Shown: positions 10,399-22,120, counted from the stretch's first letter. The stretch: DNA of 64,000 nucleotides from Diplolepis rosae (GCA_030998225.1 JAPYXD010000704.1:5208001-5272000); one strand, 5' to 3'. Made by a program: numbers and translations. Notes: generated from the letters alone by a model not told the origin.

Positions 10399-11620
10399 AC
10401 ACTCTCATCATGGATGAGAAGGTATTGGTTTTATGTGAAAAATGACTTCCGAAAATTTCATCAAATCTTTACATTTTGAGACCCCCTGAGTCCGAAAAAA
10501 GGATTTTTACGAAAGTGTCTGTCTGTCTGTCTGTCTGTCTGTAGGTCGTGTGCGGCATAACTCTCGATAGAATTATCAGATTGCATTGAGCTTTGGCACA
10601 CTTTATCGGAGCCGAAAAAGTAAGGACAAGTTCGTTAACCAGCCACATCCAATCAAAATTGAGGGATTGAGCACTACTTTTGTGTTTTTGAAAATAACTT
10701 TTTGAAAAAATCAAAAATTCCAATACTGGTTTTTGATAGTGCTCATAAATCTCTACAAATTATCCTAATAACATTTTTTGATTAAATCAAAATTAGAAAT
10801 GTTACAGCAGATTCAAATTCGAAAAAAGTCAATATCAAAATTCCATTTTGCAGTTAAATTATACGAGATACGAAAAAACGTTATGAAACAATATTATTTT
10901 ATACATAAAGTCCTACAAATTTTAAATGTAACATTTTTTCATAAGATGCATATTTTTCTTTTTAATTAAAAAAAAACTATTGAAAATCCAAAATTCAATT
11001 TTTTAACAATAATATTCGAAATACGAAAAAAACGTAGGAGTACAAAGTTGTTCGTTTTAAAGAGATCTACAAATTCTGTCCCACACAGTTTCTGATAAAA
11101 CATATATTTTTCGTTTCAATTCCAAAAAATACAATTAAAATTCAAAAATTCTATTTTTTAGACAAAATATGTGAGATACAAAAAAAACGTTTAGATGGAA
11201 AATTGTTTGCCTAAATGAGGTCTACAAATTCTCATTGAGACATTTCGGGACAGGATGTATATTTTATGTTTTGATTTTTAATATTAAAAAAATTCGATTT
11301 TTTTCACCAAAATATGTGAGATACGAAATAAGCGTTGTTCTGAAAAATCGTTTCCTTAAATAAAGTCTAAGATTGTTTTTTCTTTTTGAGAGATTTCGAA
11401 GAAAATAAATTATTTTAATCATGAAATTTATTAAAAAGTTACCGAAATGTATACAGAAAATCGAGCGCGAAGCGCGAGCGCCATGATGAGAATGTGTTCC
11501 TTAAGGCTGATAGAGCCTTAAGTAAATCGAACTTCCTGTTTCACTTAAATTCAAAAAGAAATTGAGTGACTTTGAGAAAATGCGTAATTCACATCATCTG
11601 TAATATTATTATAATATATA
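10399..11620 (-). repeat. CTCATC-family repeat, copy e (reverse orientation)
   Basis: Read on the minus strand it runs from the segment GATGATGTGAATTACGCATT through CTTAAGGCTCTATCAGCCTTAAGG (given here as its two halves CTTAAGGCTC and AGCCTTAAGG), ACATTCTCATCATG, GCGCTCGCGCTTCG, a GACA tract, and the end CATGATGAGAGTGT at 10399. It is one of the best preserved copies and lacks only the outermost hairpin part. Confidence 0.85.
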
Positions 11621-12308
11621 TATTATAATTATTGGTGAGTCCAGTTATTAATTTTAAATCAATTACAGTTGAAAATATAATTAAAACTGATTAAAAAATA
11701 CTTATAATCAATGGGGGCATTAATTGAGGTTTCGTAGGGCCCTCGCAGAGGCTCTTTATGTCGATAGGGCCATAGGAGAGCGATCCAAATGTTTTTACGG
11801 AAAGTGCTTTAAATTATTTGTATTTATCTTGAACTTGATTATACATAATTCAAAATATACGTAATCGCTATGTTCAGCCATCGAGAGACTATAAATAATT
11901 TTTCTATCTAGGGAATAATATAAATTTGAAGATATCACGACTGTATGTATATCAAAATTAAATCTCAATTAAAATAAATTATACTGAATCTATATCCAGT
12001 TTGTTCTTTAACTCTGTCTATCTTTCCTCTTGAATCTGATGATCCATTTGGTTGAATTTATTGGCAAAGTTATATATTTGCTATTAGAAAATACAAATAT
12101 TAGTAAAAAATGAATGTGTCTTACTATTGCTGTCTGTTTCTACTTAAAATTTAGTAGAAATGGTAAGTGATACTTGATAATTGTTAGAACCTATTTTTTA
12201 CTAACTTTTAGTTTAATTCATTCTTATATAAAAATTATATAATACGATAAAGAACATTAATTTTATTTCTCATGATTTAATACTACAATTTAAGTAAAAT
12301 TTATAATC
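11621..12308. other. AT-rich DNA without recognised genes
   Basis: No coding pattern and no repeat match. A short GC-richer patch at 11710-11780 contains no recognised motif. Confidence 0.35.
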
Positions 12309-12452
12309 AAATTTAAAGAATTTGAAATCTTTCTGTGGAAAAATAGACGCTTTCGACTGCGCTGGAATTCGAGTCCAGGTCTTTCGATTGCCGGTCGACT
12401 GCTCTAACCACTGAGCTTTTTTCCGCAGAAAGATTTCAAATTCTTTAAATTT
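12309..12452. mobile_element. Foldback element enclosing a tRNA-like sequence
   Basis: The 36-bp arms (starting AAATTTAAAGAATTTGAAAT on the left; mirrored by ATTTCAAATTCTTTAAATTT on the right) differ at only one or two positions. Between them lies the tRNA-like segment annotated separately. The whole unit would fold into a single long hairpin with a tRNA-like loop. Confidence 0.75.
12345..12418 (-). ncRNA. tRNA-derived sequence (pseudo-tRNA or SINE head)
   Basis: The minus strand shows a good internal A box, AGCTCAGTGGTTAGAGCAG, and about 35 nt later a B-box-like GACTCGAATTCC in a T-arm with pairing CTGGA/TTCCAG. An anticodon-like loop lies between them. The two sides that should form the acceptor stem do not pair, because the flanks belong to the enclosing inverted repeats. 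So this is a tRNA-derived element that may keep an RNA polymerase III promoter, not a working tRNA. Confidence 0.6.
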
Positions 12453-12584
12453 GAATTTAATTTGCATTTATTTGCGATATAAGAGGTTGAAATTGTCTAC
12501 GAGGACACCTGTCGGCAACGTATACTTTCTGATACGCGACTAGTGATTCTCCGATAATGTAGGCAGTGGCAGAAATTTCAAACT

Positions 12585-12705
12585 CAACTAATTAATTTGA
12601 AAATTTATAATATTGTAGATGTGAATTCAATTTTCTCAAAGTTTCTTTAACTTTGAGGAATACATTTTTATCGCAAAACTCACGCTTCGTGCTCGATATT
12701 TGACC
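12585..12705 (+). repeat. CTCATC-family repeat, short fragment
   Basis: ATAATATTGTAGATGTGAAT, TTTCTCAAAGTTTC and ACGCTTCGTGCTCGAT match the central part of the family. The rest of the unit is absent. Confidence 0.5.
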
Positions 12706-13039
12706 AACCGCTGGATGCATGATCCAGACTCATAAAAAATCAACGTTATATTTTCCAGAAAATTTCGTTGTTCCTTTTTGAAAAACTTTTCCGCTGGAAT
12801 TATTCAGTTGCTCAAAATTCGCTGGATTCCTGGGGCGTTAGAAAATTTTCTTTATTTATTTCAAAAACTATAAAAGCTAAAAAATTTTTTATGAGGAAAA
12901 AAAGATGCGCAATTAAATTTTCTACTTGCATCTATGTTTAAAAAATTGAAATTGGACAGCAAATTTTTGAAGCAGGCAGGAGACAAAAAAACTGAACGCT
13001 AAAATTCTGTAACCGGTAATTCAAAGGAGCCCCTTAATT
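12706..13039. other. Unassigned AT-rich stretch
   Basis: Nothing recognised; no open frame longer than about 40 codons looks coding. Confidence 0.35.
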
Positions 13040-13386
13040 TTGGTCATATCAAAAAATTCTATTGGATGATCTACAGCGATTTTCAAGCACTATTAGAATT
13101 CAATATAGAAATTTTTGATTTTCTATAATATTTTTATCAATTGTAACGAAAAATATACATTGTTTCAAGAAATGTACGAATGCAAATTTGTAGATCTCTT
13201 TTAAGTGAACAATTTTCTATTAAAATGTTTTTTCGTGTCTAGAATAGTTTGACTGGAAAATGGAATTAGACAGACAGGATTTATAAAACCTATTTTTCGG
13301 ATTCAGGTGTTCATGAAACGTGGAAAGTTAGTAGAAAAGTAGGTGGCAAATTTTACACAAATTCTCATATGTGATGAGAATGTCAA
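13040..13386 (+). repeat. CTCATC-family repeat, diverged 3' fragment
   Basis: It keeps fragments of the family 3' part (CAAATTTGTAGATCTCTT, TTCGTGTCTAGAATAGTTTG), a short TAGACAGACAGG tract and the terminal CTCATATGTGATGAGAATGT. It is strongly diverged. Confidence 0.5.
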
Positions 13387-15313
13387 AATATATATTTGCT
13401 AAATTGAGAATATAATTTTAATTGAGGTACCGGAAAAGTTCACATTTACCACTGGTAATTGATATATATACATACCTATTCAGAAATGTTAATAATTATA
13501 AGAAGAAAGATCAAACTATGGTATTATCTGCAGCAACGTGTATTTTAAGAATAAAGTATTATCATTATTAATTTAGATACAGGCAGAAAAGGAATTTTTT
13601 TGATAAAAACTGTCAACTGCTCATGAGGCATTCGCTGTTATAAATGACTTGCGTGACGTTCGTGCTTTTTTACATAATTTAACCATTCATCATCGCACAC
13701 AATGTATATATAACGCACCTGAACGAACCTCGGAAAACAATATTTAATAACAATTTATAAGAATCTTAAATAGAGAAAGCATAATAAATAAAGCCTTTGA
13801 CTCTATTCTACTCTTTTCCATGTTTTTAAATAGAATTTGTTATATTTTTGACAAAATTTCAAAACTAATGTGTGTAATAATTGGTCAAGTAATAATCAAT
13901 GATGAATGATATACCACAATACAGTTATTCAAAACTTATATCCATTAAGTTTTTTATTGCTTTTATAATTTCTCTGCGCTGCTCGAATTTTTATTTTCTG
14001 ACTGTAGTTCATTGTAGTAATATATAAAATATTTAATTATAGAAGATATACATGCTTTGTAATGAAATTGCAAAAAAAAGATATTTAAATTTATGTCCAG
14101 CACGAAGTGTGAATGCGCTTGCAATAAAATTTTCAATTTCGAAAGACCTTTTAGAAAATGAAATCATGATATGATATTTGGATAAACGAATTAAATTTAA
14201 TTTACAATTTCGAAGGTGCAGAGATGAGTATCAAAGTCCTTTATTTCTGAATTGTAATCTCTAACACAAAGTTTTTATTTATTCAACTATTATATCGTTA
14301 TTCTAATGAGCCTAGTTTCTTATCAAAATTTATTCTCGCATAATCTTTGTTAGGCATCAGCTTTTCTACCTGCAGTAAATTCATTCTGTTATCACAAACA
14401 GTCCAATACTATCTCATTAGTGTAACTGTTAACGAGGAGATTTAAGATACGACAGTATTTCTCGTAATTCTTCGAATACAACTCTATTTTACAGCTTTAT
14501 GTTGTATTTTTGTTGTAATCAACGATGATATTCGAGACGCTTAAATTAATTTCGTACTCAATACTAGAAAATGAAACTAAAATGTAAGAATGTTTGTATT
14601 TTTTCTGGTTCAAATACAAACTTTCTAAATACCATTTTATTTCCTTTGATAGATTTTCAATGGTGTATCCTCCATTTGTCTCACTCACTTATTTTTTCCA
14701 TTCTTGTCCTTTACCGCATCTCTAGAGGTATTTATTGTGATTCTTTGTACGATAGTCTTTCACCAAATCTTTTTATTCCTTTATTTTTCATTTTCACTCT
14801 TTTTCCGTTAGATTCTCGCAGAAGCAATAATTCTTGTTCAAATTATTTTCCGATTCCGTATCCACTTTCACGATACGTAACCACAAAAATCCATCTCCTC
14901 CAACCACAATTATTGAAAAGCAATATAACTTTATGTTGATAAGAAAGTTTACTTCGTAACCATATAGTAATCACTAGCTGTAAGAGTTCAATTTCAAGCA
15001 TAATATTAATTTATATTTCCAATATTTACTTTGTAATCTCTATCCAATGAAATTATCAATGTTCACTTAATTGGATGGTGAAAAATTAATTATATGTGTC
15101 TAGAATTTTGTTCTATTGAGGCAGAAATTTTATTTTTGACATTATTACAATGTTCTTAAAAGAATGTTGATAAAACTAGTTGTAAGAAAATTTATTTTCT
15201 ATCTATGCTCAAATTAAAATTTTTCTGTATTTATTATTGTTATTTTAAGCTATATTAATAATAAAAAGAATTTTGAACAAATAAATCTTGCATTATATAA
15301 ATATTTATAGCAG
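13387..15313. other. Long AT-rich region without recognised genes
   Basis: Two opposed open frames overlap at 14497-14939, one plus and one minus strand, with no recognisable domain in either. They look like chance openings in AT-rich DNA. No inverted repeats or family repeats were seen. Confidence 0.35.
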
Positions 15314-15514
15314 GATCAAACTGCTAATTGTGGTGGCAAAGTTACAACATTGAAGCGACAAATCGATGCAAACCATGTCACAGAAGTTTGGATGCACAAG
15401 TCATTTGCAGACAACAGTATATATTCAGAGAGTAGAATTCACCAAAATGCAGTTATACTGCGATTGCAATTGCTTTTCACTACAAGGAGTTACAATCTAA
15501 ATATAAAAGACTAA
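15314..15514 (+). CDS. Exon-like open segment after a splice acceptor
   Basis: After TATTTATAGCAG the sequence is open for 66 codons to TAA at 15512. The peptide begins DQTANCGGKVTTLKRQIDAN and includes VTEVWMHKSFADNSIY, with codon use less AT-biased than its surroundings. CGGKVTTLKRQID is faintly reminiscent of a zinc-finger segment, but a second metal-ligand pair is missing. I do not recognise the family; it may be a decayed terminal exon or transposon fragment. Confidence 0.22.
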   Translation, partial: DQTANCGGKVTTLKRQIDANHVTEVWMHKSFADNSIYSESRIHQNAVILRLQLLFTTRSYNLNIKD

Positions 15515-17161
15515 TTACCTGTCACAGTGTTATGACAATTTTCATTTGCTCAAACCACGTAAAATCAGTAGAATTATTCATTTAAGCTCAGAAAGTTAGA
15601 TTATTCTTTACTTTTCCATTTATCAGTAGTTTTAACTTTTCTCGAATTTATCAAATTTATTAGAACAGTAAGAGTCTTTCTACCACTTATTATTAATAAG
15701 TAATTATGTATTTTAATGAATGTGAAATAATTCTTTTCAGTTTCTATTTCATCAACGTGATAAAAAAATAATTTTTTCTTAGCTTGTGTTTTCGTTAACC
15801 ACAAGTTATATTTCAAAATTATTATGTAAACTAATTGCATTTCCAAAATATATTATTTATAATTATTAAAAGGAAATCAAGCATTCGATTGAAAACGTTC
15901 ATTTCTAAGAGTCAGGCTTTTTCTTTGTCCTCTTTTTCTTTCACCTTCGGTGTTTTATTTATTTTTTACTTGAAAAGATATAACACTAGGTTCACTTAAA
16001 GTATTAAAGGATAAAAATAATGTTTTCAATGAAATCAAAGTTCTGCAAACTTGAAAACCTCGACTCCTGTCTTATTCAAGATCCTTTGATGTCATACAGC
16101 GTATCTAGAGATGCAACAAGTGCACACAGCTGCGTATGATGTATTGTACTATTTTCCATAAATTATTGAGCATATAAGTTTTATTAATATTGAAACTAAA
16201 CTTTCGTAAATGCAAAACACATCTTATTATTTTGAATTTTTACAGAATTTAAATTATAATTGGAATTTCGAAAAATATTATTGTTTGAAATTGGCACGAA
16301 CAATAATACAACAAAGTTTGCCAATACCATTTCAGGGATCCTAGCCAAAAGCTTGGCAATTGACAACCTAGATGGCGCCTAGTTAGCCCCCGGATTCTAC
16401 AAGACAAGTTGGGAGGTGGTTCTTCTCCGTTCACTTTCCACCTTCCTTCTTTTGTTCTTCCTCAATCGTCCAGGTCGGTGCAGTCCTCGAAGAGTTTTTC
16501 AACGGTGCTCGGCAACGATCGGGGTACTGCACTCTCTTATCTAGGTTCTCTTCCTTCTATGGCCCTGGGAAAGTAGTCAGTTTTTCCCGAATTTTCTAGT
16601 ACATTCTTCCTTCCCTGGACGTTTCTTACACTTTCTAATTGTTTTTCTCAGTTAGTTTTAGATAGAGAGTCCCATTGCTGGGCCCTGGTAGTGAGAGAAC
16701 GTAAGAGTACGCTTGCCACTTCGTACGAGTGCAAAAGAGAGTACCAAGAGAGTCCAGTGGAGTGAAAAAATGCATACAAAATGTGTGTGACTCCTTACTA
16801 TGTTGGTACTTAGTATATATTAGCATAAATTCCCAATAATCCCTGTTAGAGTTTAACAGCATCAGAAATGCAGTTTTGGTTTCTTCACACTTTATTGTAC
16901 CACGCAGATTGAACCTTCTGTAAATTTGTTACGACTAGGTCTACCTTAAAACTGTAATTGAGGGACAGCTGCGGCCAGGTCTATCCGGCCAAATGGTTTA
17001 TGATCAACCTAAGAAACAATTGTCAATCGTCAAAATCGCAACCTCGGCAGAGTTCGTGAGTTTTCCCAGATCGTACTTCTCCGACACTGATCGGAGTAAG
17101 GTTTTTCCGCTTCGAACTTTTCCGGTACTGTTCGGAAGGGAGCGTCCTAGAGGTATTCCTA
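15515..17161. other. Unassigned region with a GC-richer block
   Basis: 15515-16300 is AT-rich without recognised content. From about 16330 to 17160 GC rises sharply, with pyrimidine-rich blocks (CTTCCTTCTTTTGTTCTTCC), the motifs GGGCCCTGG and GGCCCTGGGAAAG, and several short opposed open frames, none with a domain I know. It could be an old LTR, a promoter or untranslated-exon region, or an unrecognised transposon; the sequence does not decide. Confidence 0.3.
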
Positions 17162-17342
17162 AATTGTATGATTTTTTGTAGACTTCCATGAGTGTTTGGC
17201 GAACGCAAAGTACTCATTTTACGGCCAACGGAGGAGTTAGAGTAGCAGTGGGGATTTTTACCGTCCGCCGGACGGCCGCAAAGAGAGTACTTTGAGTTCG
17301 CCAAACACTCACGGAAATCTACGAAAATCGTCCAACTTTGCA
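17162..17342. repeat. Foldback element with about 50-bp arms
   Basis: GTAGACTTCCATGAGTGTTT then GGCGAACGCAAAGTACTC on the left is mirrored by GAGTACTTTGAGTTCGCC then AAACACTCACGGAAATCTAC on the right, with about three mismatches in 38 bases and weaker similarity continuing outward. The 70-bp centre is GC-rich and holds its own small inverted repeat (GTCCGCCGGAC). Non-coding. Confidence 0.75.
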
Positions 17343-18407
17343 TAAAATATTATATTATATTAAAATCTCATTTCTTTTTATCGCTAGGTATATAACATGA
17401 TTCTAGTAATTTGACGCGAAACATCCACAATATGTATGTGAGTGAGTGTACTTAAAAAATCGGCAGCTTTTATCAAACTGATTAGCAATGATCGACGTGT
17501 TCGAATCGATTAAGTGGAGGGGGCTGAGCTCAGCCTTTTGCTATAGAGGTTTGATAAAGTATACCTGTAAAAGATGGATGTAATTACTTTCCAAGAAGGT
17601 ATTTAGTCTCGTATGATATTTATTGCTGTTATAATAAATGTAAGGAAATATTAATTGTGATGTTTCTATAAATAATTCTTTATAACATTAATAATATTGG
17701 TATCAAATAAGTATTTGAAATTAATTGATTTCATATAGTAGAATGTATTTTTTATGAAAATGAGGAAGACTAAAGTTTTAACAAAATGAGTTGAAAATTA
17801 TTTTTACGACGGTAATTATCAAGGGTTTGAGATTTTTGACGATGAAAGATTCCGCTGGAAGTTAAGATTGACGGATATTTCTTGGTCAAAGATAACAACG
17901 TTGAACAAATCTGGCGATGGATCTAATTACATCAATATGAACTGGATTTCATTAGTTAAAATATAATAATACCATGAAAAGTATTTGATAAATGCTTCGC
18001 TTTTCATTGATTTCATTTCTTCTCTCATCTATGTGTATTCCTGATTAGTCAACTAAATGAAATAAAATGTAATATTTTATTCAAATGATTCTTATGCTAA
18101 AATAATTATGTATTACTTGTTAAACTTCATTTATTTATGTTTTGAAATGCATTTTTTATTCTCTACTTGCAGCTATTCTTTTATAAAATTTATTTGAATG
18201 CTCGACTCGAAGCAATAATCAGTAATTTTTATTTACCAGATGTGGCGGTTAATAATTCTTGATTTTTTAAAGACATAGGATTAGAAATAAGGGTTGGTTC
18301 ACAGTCTCATTTCTTATGTCATTTTATTGTTATGACAGTATCTTTCAAAACGCCATTGATGTTAAATCGATTTCGAGTTAGCGTCATATTTTTTTTGTGT
18401 CTACAAC
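17343..18407. other. AT-rich DNA without recognised genes
   Basis: No coding pattern or known repeat. The last 200 bases before the mariner relic may be its 5' untranslated end (AAGGGTTGGTTCACAGTCT near 18288), but a matching right terminus was not found. Confidence 0.35.
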
Positions 18408-18915
18408 ATGTCGAGTTTCGAGCCAAATAAAGACTTAAAAGGCAAAAAACGCCCTTGTCAACCGAAGAAATTTGAAGATGCCGAAATGCAAGCATAGTTG
18501 GACGAAGACAATACGCAAACTCAACAACAATCGGCAAAGAGATTAAATGTTGATCGCCGAATCATTTGTAATCGTTTTCATGCCATGAAAAAGATCCAGA
18601 ACACAGGAAAATAGATTCGTTACTGAGAACGAAAAATGGATATATTGTGAGAACCCAAAACGCAGAAAATTATGGGTTGACCCAGGACAACCATTAACAT
18701 CGACCGCAAGACCGAATCGCTTTGGAAAGAAGACAATGTTGTGCATTTGGTGGGCTCAGAAGGGTCTCATGTACCATGAGCTTCCAAAAACCAGGTGGAA
18801 CTGTTAATACCGTTCACTACCGTCAAAAAATATAATCAATAAGAACCATGCATTAATCAAAAAGCGACCAGAATGGGCTACAAGACACGAAAAAGTGAAT
18901 TTGGAGCAATAATAG
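18408..18915 (+). pseudogene. mariner transposase relic, multiply broken
   Basis: It starts MSSFEPNKD, jumps by an internal deletion of most of the first DNA-binding motif to KKFEDAEMQA, and then shows several stops and frame changes. Recognisable later pieces in changing frames are TENEKWIYCENPKRRKLW (a degraded first catalytic block; family GDEKWI), ARPNRFGKKTMLCIWW, and NHALIKKRPEWATRHEKV. The second catalytic Asp block and everything after it are lost. It belongs to the same family as the relics at 1019 and 24355. Confidence 0.85.
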
Positions 18916-19944
18916 TTTTAGAATGATAGTTTCTGACGCCTTTTTAATCATAATAATTTCACTATAATACAGTGTTAAATAAGTAGGTAATTTAATTTCT
19001 CAATAAATGAATAATGCTACAATTCCAAAAGAAAATCATGTTTTGTTCAACAAAAATTTTAAAGGGTTTCTAAAAACTTTACCAAGCTCAGGACTACATT
19101 TGTTGTTTTTTTTAAATATTTACGAAAAAATATAATTCTTCCTTCATCCATCTGATACATAAACTGCACGAAATTCTAGAATTGAGAGAAAAAAATGTCG
19201 TCACAATCCTTCTGCTTCAAACAGTATCCCGCGATGAACTGGCTAGTTGCCAAACATAGCTGATGGTTTGTGGTGAGCAATAGCAGCGGAGGTTGAGAAA
19301 AAAAACATAGAAACAACTGTTAGCCATGAGAAGCAGATAGAAAGGATGACAATGAAGAGGATGGAAAAAAATGAAAATGGGATGACTGCATTTTGAAGAA
19401 AATATAAAATTTCCAAGGAAGCATGTAAACACATAAATTTCGTTGCTCGACCCCAATCTTGTTAGACAAAGACTGAAAATCAATTCTTCGTTGCTCTTAT
19501 GTATCGGTTTTTATCACTGTTCCTCTAGGTGAATTTCTCATTCATTTCATCATGTTTAGTTTTGTACTTGTTAACATATACCTTTCAGTAAATTACCTCT
19601 CACTTAGTTGGAATTATATTTCCTATGATTTATACGTTTCTACCTCATACGAAGCACAGTTCACTAAATACTCGTTTCCAATTTTTTTAATGAACCACGC
19701 CCTTATAGAAGCCATTAATTTGAATATTAATCATGGAGGATCTATTTATTTTCGTCATGGCTGCTCAAGCTTTAGACTAATTTATCTTTATAACTGATTT
19801 TCTACAACGAAGCCATTTTTTATATTAAATCCCCTGGAGTTATTTTAACATTTTATTAATTTCTGTGCTTTTTTAAAATTGTATTTAATATCTATAATAA
19901 GAAATAAAAATAAATTAAACTTTTTGAAAAAGCAACTTAAAAAA
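18916..19944. other. Unassigned region
   Basis: No recognised gene. Open frames of 60-90 codons on both strands (around 19217-19483 and 19552-19797) lack domains and overlap on opposite strands, as expected by chance. Confidence 0.35.
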
Positions 19945-21329
19945 AAAATCTGCCCGGTTCGCGCGCACATTCTCATTGCGCGCTTCGCTCGCAAGTTTGA
20001 GCGCACTTAGGGCGCGCGATTCGATCGTCGCGCTTCGCGCTCAGTCTTGTGCTCTTCGCATACATTTATGTTTATTTCTTATAATTTGATACTGAAGCTC
20101 AAACCAATTTTATAATAATATTACAGATGATGTGAATTACGCATTTTCTCAAAGTCACTCAATTTCTCTTTGAATTTAAGTGAAACAGGAAGTTCGATTT
20201 ACTTAAGGCTCTATCAGCCTTAAGGAACACATTCTCGTCATGACGCTCGCGCTTCGCGCTCGATTTTTTGTATACATTTCAGTAACTTTTTATTAAATTA
20301 CATGATTAAAATAATTTATTTTCTTCCAAATCTCTCAAAAAGAAAAAACGAAACGTAGACCTTATTTAAGGAAACGATTTTACAGAACAACGCTTATTTC
20401 GTATCTCACATATTTTGGTGAAAAAAATCGAATTTTTTTAATATTAAAAATCAAAACATAAAATATACATCCTGTCCCGAAATGTCTCAATGAGAATTTG
20501 TAAACCTCATTTAGGCAAACAATTTTCCATATAAACGTTTTTTTGTATCTCACATATTTTGTCTAAAAAATGGAATTTTTGAATTTTAAACGTATTTTTT
20601 GGAACTGAAACAAAAAATATATGTTTTACCAGAAACTGCGTCATGTTAAATTTGTAGATCTTTTTGAAACAAACAACTTTGTATTCTTACGTTTTTTTCG
20701 TATTTTACATATTATTGTTAAAAAATTGAATTTTGGATTTTCAATAGTTTTTTTTTTAATTAAGAAGAAAAATATGCATCTTATGAAAAAATGTTACTAT
20801 TCAAATTTGTAGGTCTTTATGTAGAAAATAATATTGATTCATAACGTATTTTCTTATCTCGTATAATTTAACTTCAAAATTGAATTTTGATATTGACTTT
20901 TTTAGAAATTGAATCTGATGTAACATTTCTAATTTTGATTTAATCAAAAAATGTTATTAGGATAATTTGTAGAGATTTATGAGCACTATCAAAAACCAGT
21001 ATTGGAATTTTTGATTTTTTCAAAAAGTTATTTTCAAAAACACAAAAGTAGTGCTCAACCACTCAATTTTGATTGGATGTGGCTGTTTAACGAACTTGTC
21101 CTTACTTTTTCGGCTCCGATAAAGTTTACCAAAGCTCAATTCAATCTGATAATTCTATCGAGAGTTATGCCGCACGCGACCTACTACAGACAGACAGACA
21201 GACAGACAGACACTTTCGTAAAAACCCTTTTTTCTGACTCAAGGGGTCTCAAAACGTGAAGATTTGATGAAAATTTCGAAAGTCATTTTTCACATAAAAC
21301 CAATACCTTCTCATCCATGATGAGAATGT
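19945..21329 (+). repeat. CTCATC-family repeat, reference full-length copy
   Basis: The most complete copy. It starts AAAATCTGCCCGGTTCGCGC, followed by GCACATTCTCATTGCG. An internal block GCTCTATCAGCCTTAAGG leads to a second ACATTCTCGTCATG at 20229, followed by GCTCGCGCTTCGCGCTCG. The 3' kilobase contains repeated CGTATCTC and TTGTAGA motifs and a GACA microsatellite near 21185-21210. The unit ends CATGATGAGAATGT at 21329. The segment 20229-21329 is bounded by the inverted pair ACATTCTC(A/G)TCATG and CATGATGAGAATGT. No protein is encoded; it is probably a non-autonomous DNA element in two modules. Confidence 0.85.
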
Positions 21330-21688
21330 AATAATTAGTCAAACATCATTTTATATTTTTATTTTTATTTTTACAAATTAAGATTTTTACACCTATTAGT
21401 TTTCAGCTTTTTTTTTTATTTCATATTTAATGAATATGAAATTTAATCAATTCTCCAATATTAATATAATTCACAAAAATATATAATATTGAAAATGTTA
21501 GTGTAAAAATATGATGTGTGATTTTTAACTATTGGCACTTTTAAGGACCTTCGAGGGCGCCCCATTGTGAAAAGCAATAGCTGGCCCCCAAAGGGGCCTC
21601 CAGTATTTGCCACAACAATAAAGCATAAAAACGTTTCTAAATTCAATCATAAAACTTGAAAATAAAAAAAAAACAAAAACCTTAAATA
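21330..21688. other. Short unassigned stretch
   Basis: AT-rich; GAGGGCGCCCCATTG and GGGGCCTCCAGTATTTG lie at about 21550-21610. No gene recognised. A similar CTTCAATATTTGCC phrase recurs near 22600, after the MITE at 22121, so this may be a shared repeat flank. Confidence 0.3.
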
Positions 21689-21872
21689 AAATAGTACATT
21701 GTACAACAAGGGGGTAAAGTTGATCATTTAAGGCGAGTGCGATGTTTACATTTCGAGGCGAAGGCGAGCACGCACAAGGCGAAGCCGAGTGAGAATGTGA
21801 GGCGAAGTCGAGAAATGTAAACATCGCACGAGATTTTAAATGATCTTACCCCCGTGTTGTACACGGTACTTT
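21689..21872. repeat. Inverted-repeat element with GGCGAAG repeats
   Basis: AGTACATTGTACAACAAGGG and GGTAAAGTTGATCATTTAA on the left are mirrored by TTTAAATGATCTTACCCCCG and TGTTGTACACGGTACT on the right. Inside, GTGCGATGTTTACATTTC is mirrored by GAAATGTAAACATCGCAC around a GC-rich centre made of repeated GGCGAAG(G/C/T)CGAG units. Confidence 0.75.
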
Positions 21873-22012
21873 ATACAACAAAAGCATGTTTTTCTCGCTT
21901 TTTGACGTGTGTTTTACGGGCGTAAAGTTCACGCCCTAGGGCTTAAATGACAAACTTTATGCCCGCAAAACAAGCGTCAAAAAGCGAGAAAAACATGCTT
22001 GTGTTGAATAAA
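21871..22012. repeat. Second, adjoining palindromic element
   Basis: AAGCATGTTTTTCTCGCTTT and TTGACG on the left are mirrored by CGTCAAAAAGCGAGAAAAAC and ATGCTT on the right. The inner GGGCGTAAAGTTCACGCCCT and AACTTTATGCCCGC also pair. It directly abuts the preceding inverted repeat, sharing the TTATACAACA/TGTTGAATAA edge motif, so the two may be one compound element. Confidence 0.7.
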
Positions 22013-22120
22013 GAATATATTGTCATTAAATGTTCCAAAAAATGTTTTTTTTTAAATTATATCGTGACATGTTTCCGTATATGTTCATTGTTTTCTTGAC
22101 CCACAATAATAATTTTTTAA

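Noticed and set aside
12345..12418. Functional tRNA gene
   Set aside because: The acceptor stem cannot form and the anticodon loop lacks the conserved U33, so it is only tRNA-derived.
14497..14939. Opposed frames of 63 and 122 codons as host exons
   Set aside because: Overlap on opposite strands, no domain, no splice context; expected by chance in AT-rich DNA.
21185..21210. Regular GACA units as a possible CRISPR or direct-repeat array
   Set aside because: A simple tetranucleotide microsatellite inside a dispersed repeat, with no spacers, in eukaryotic DNA.
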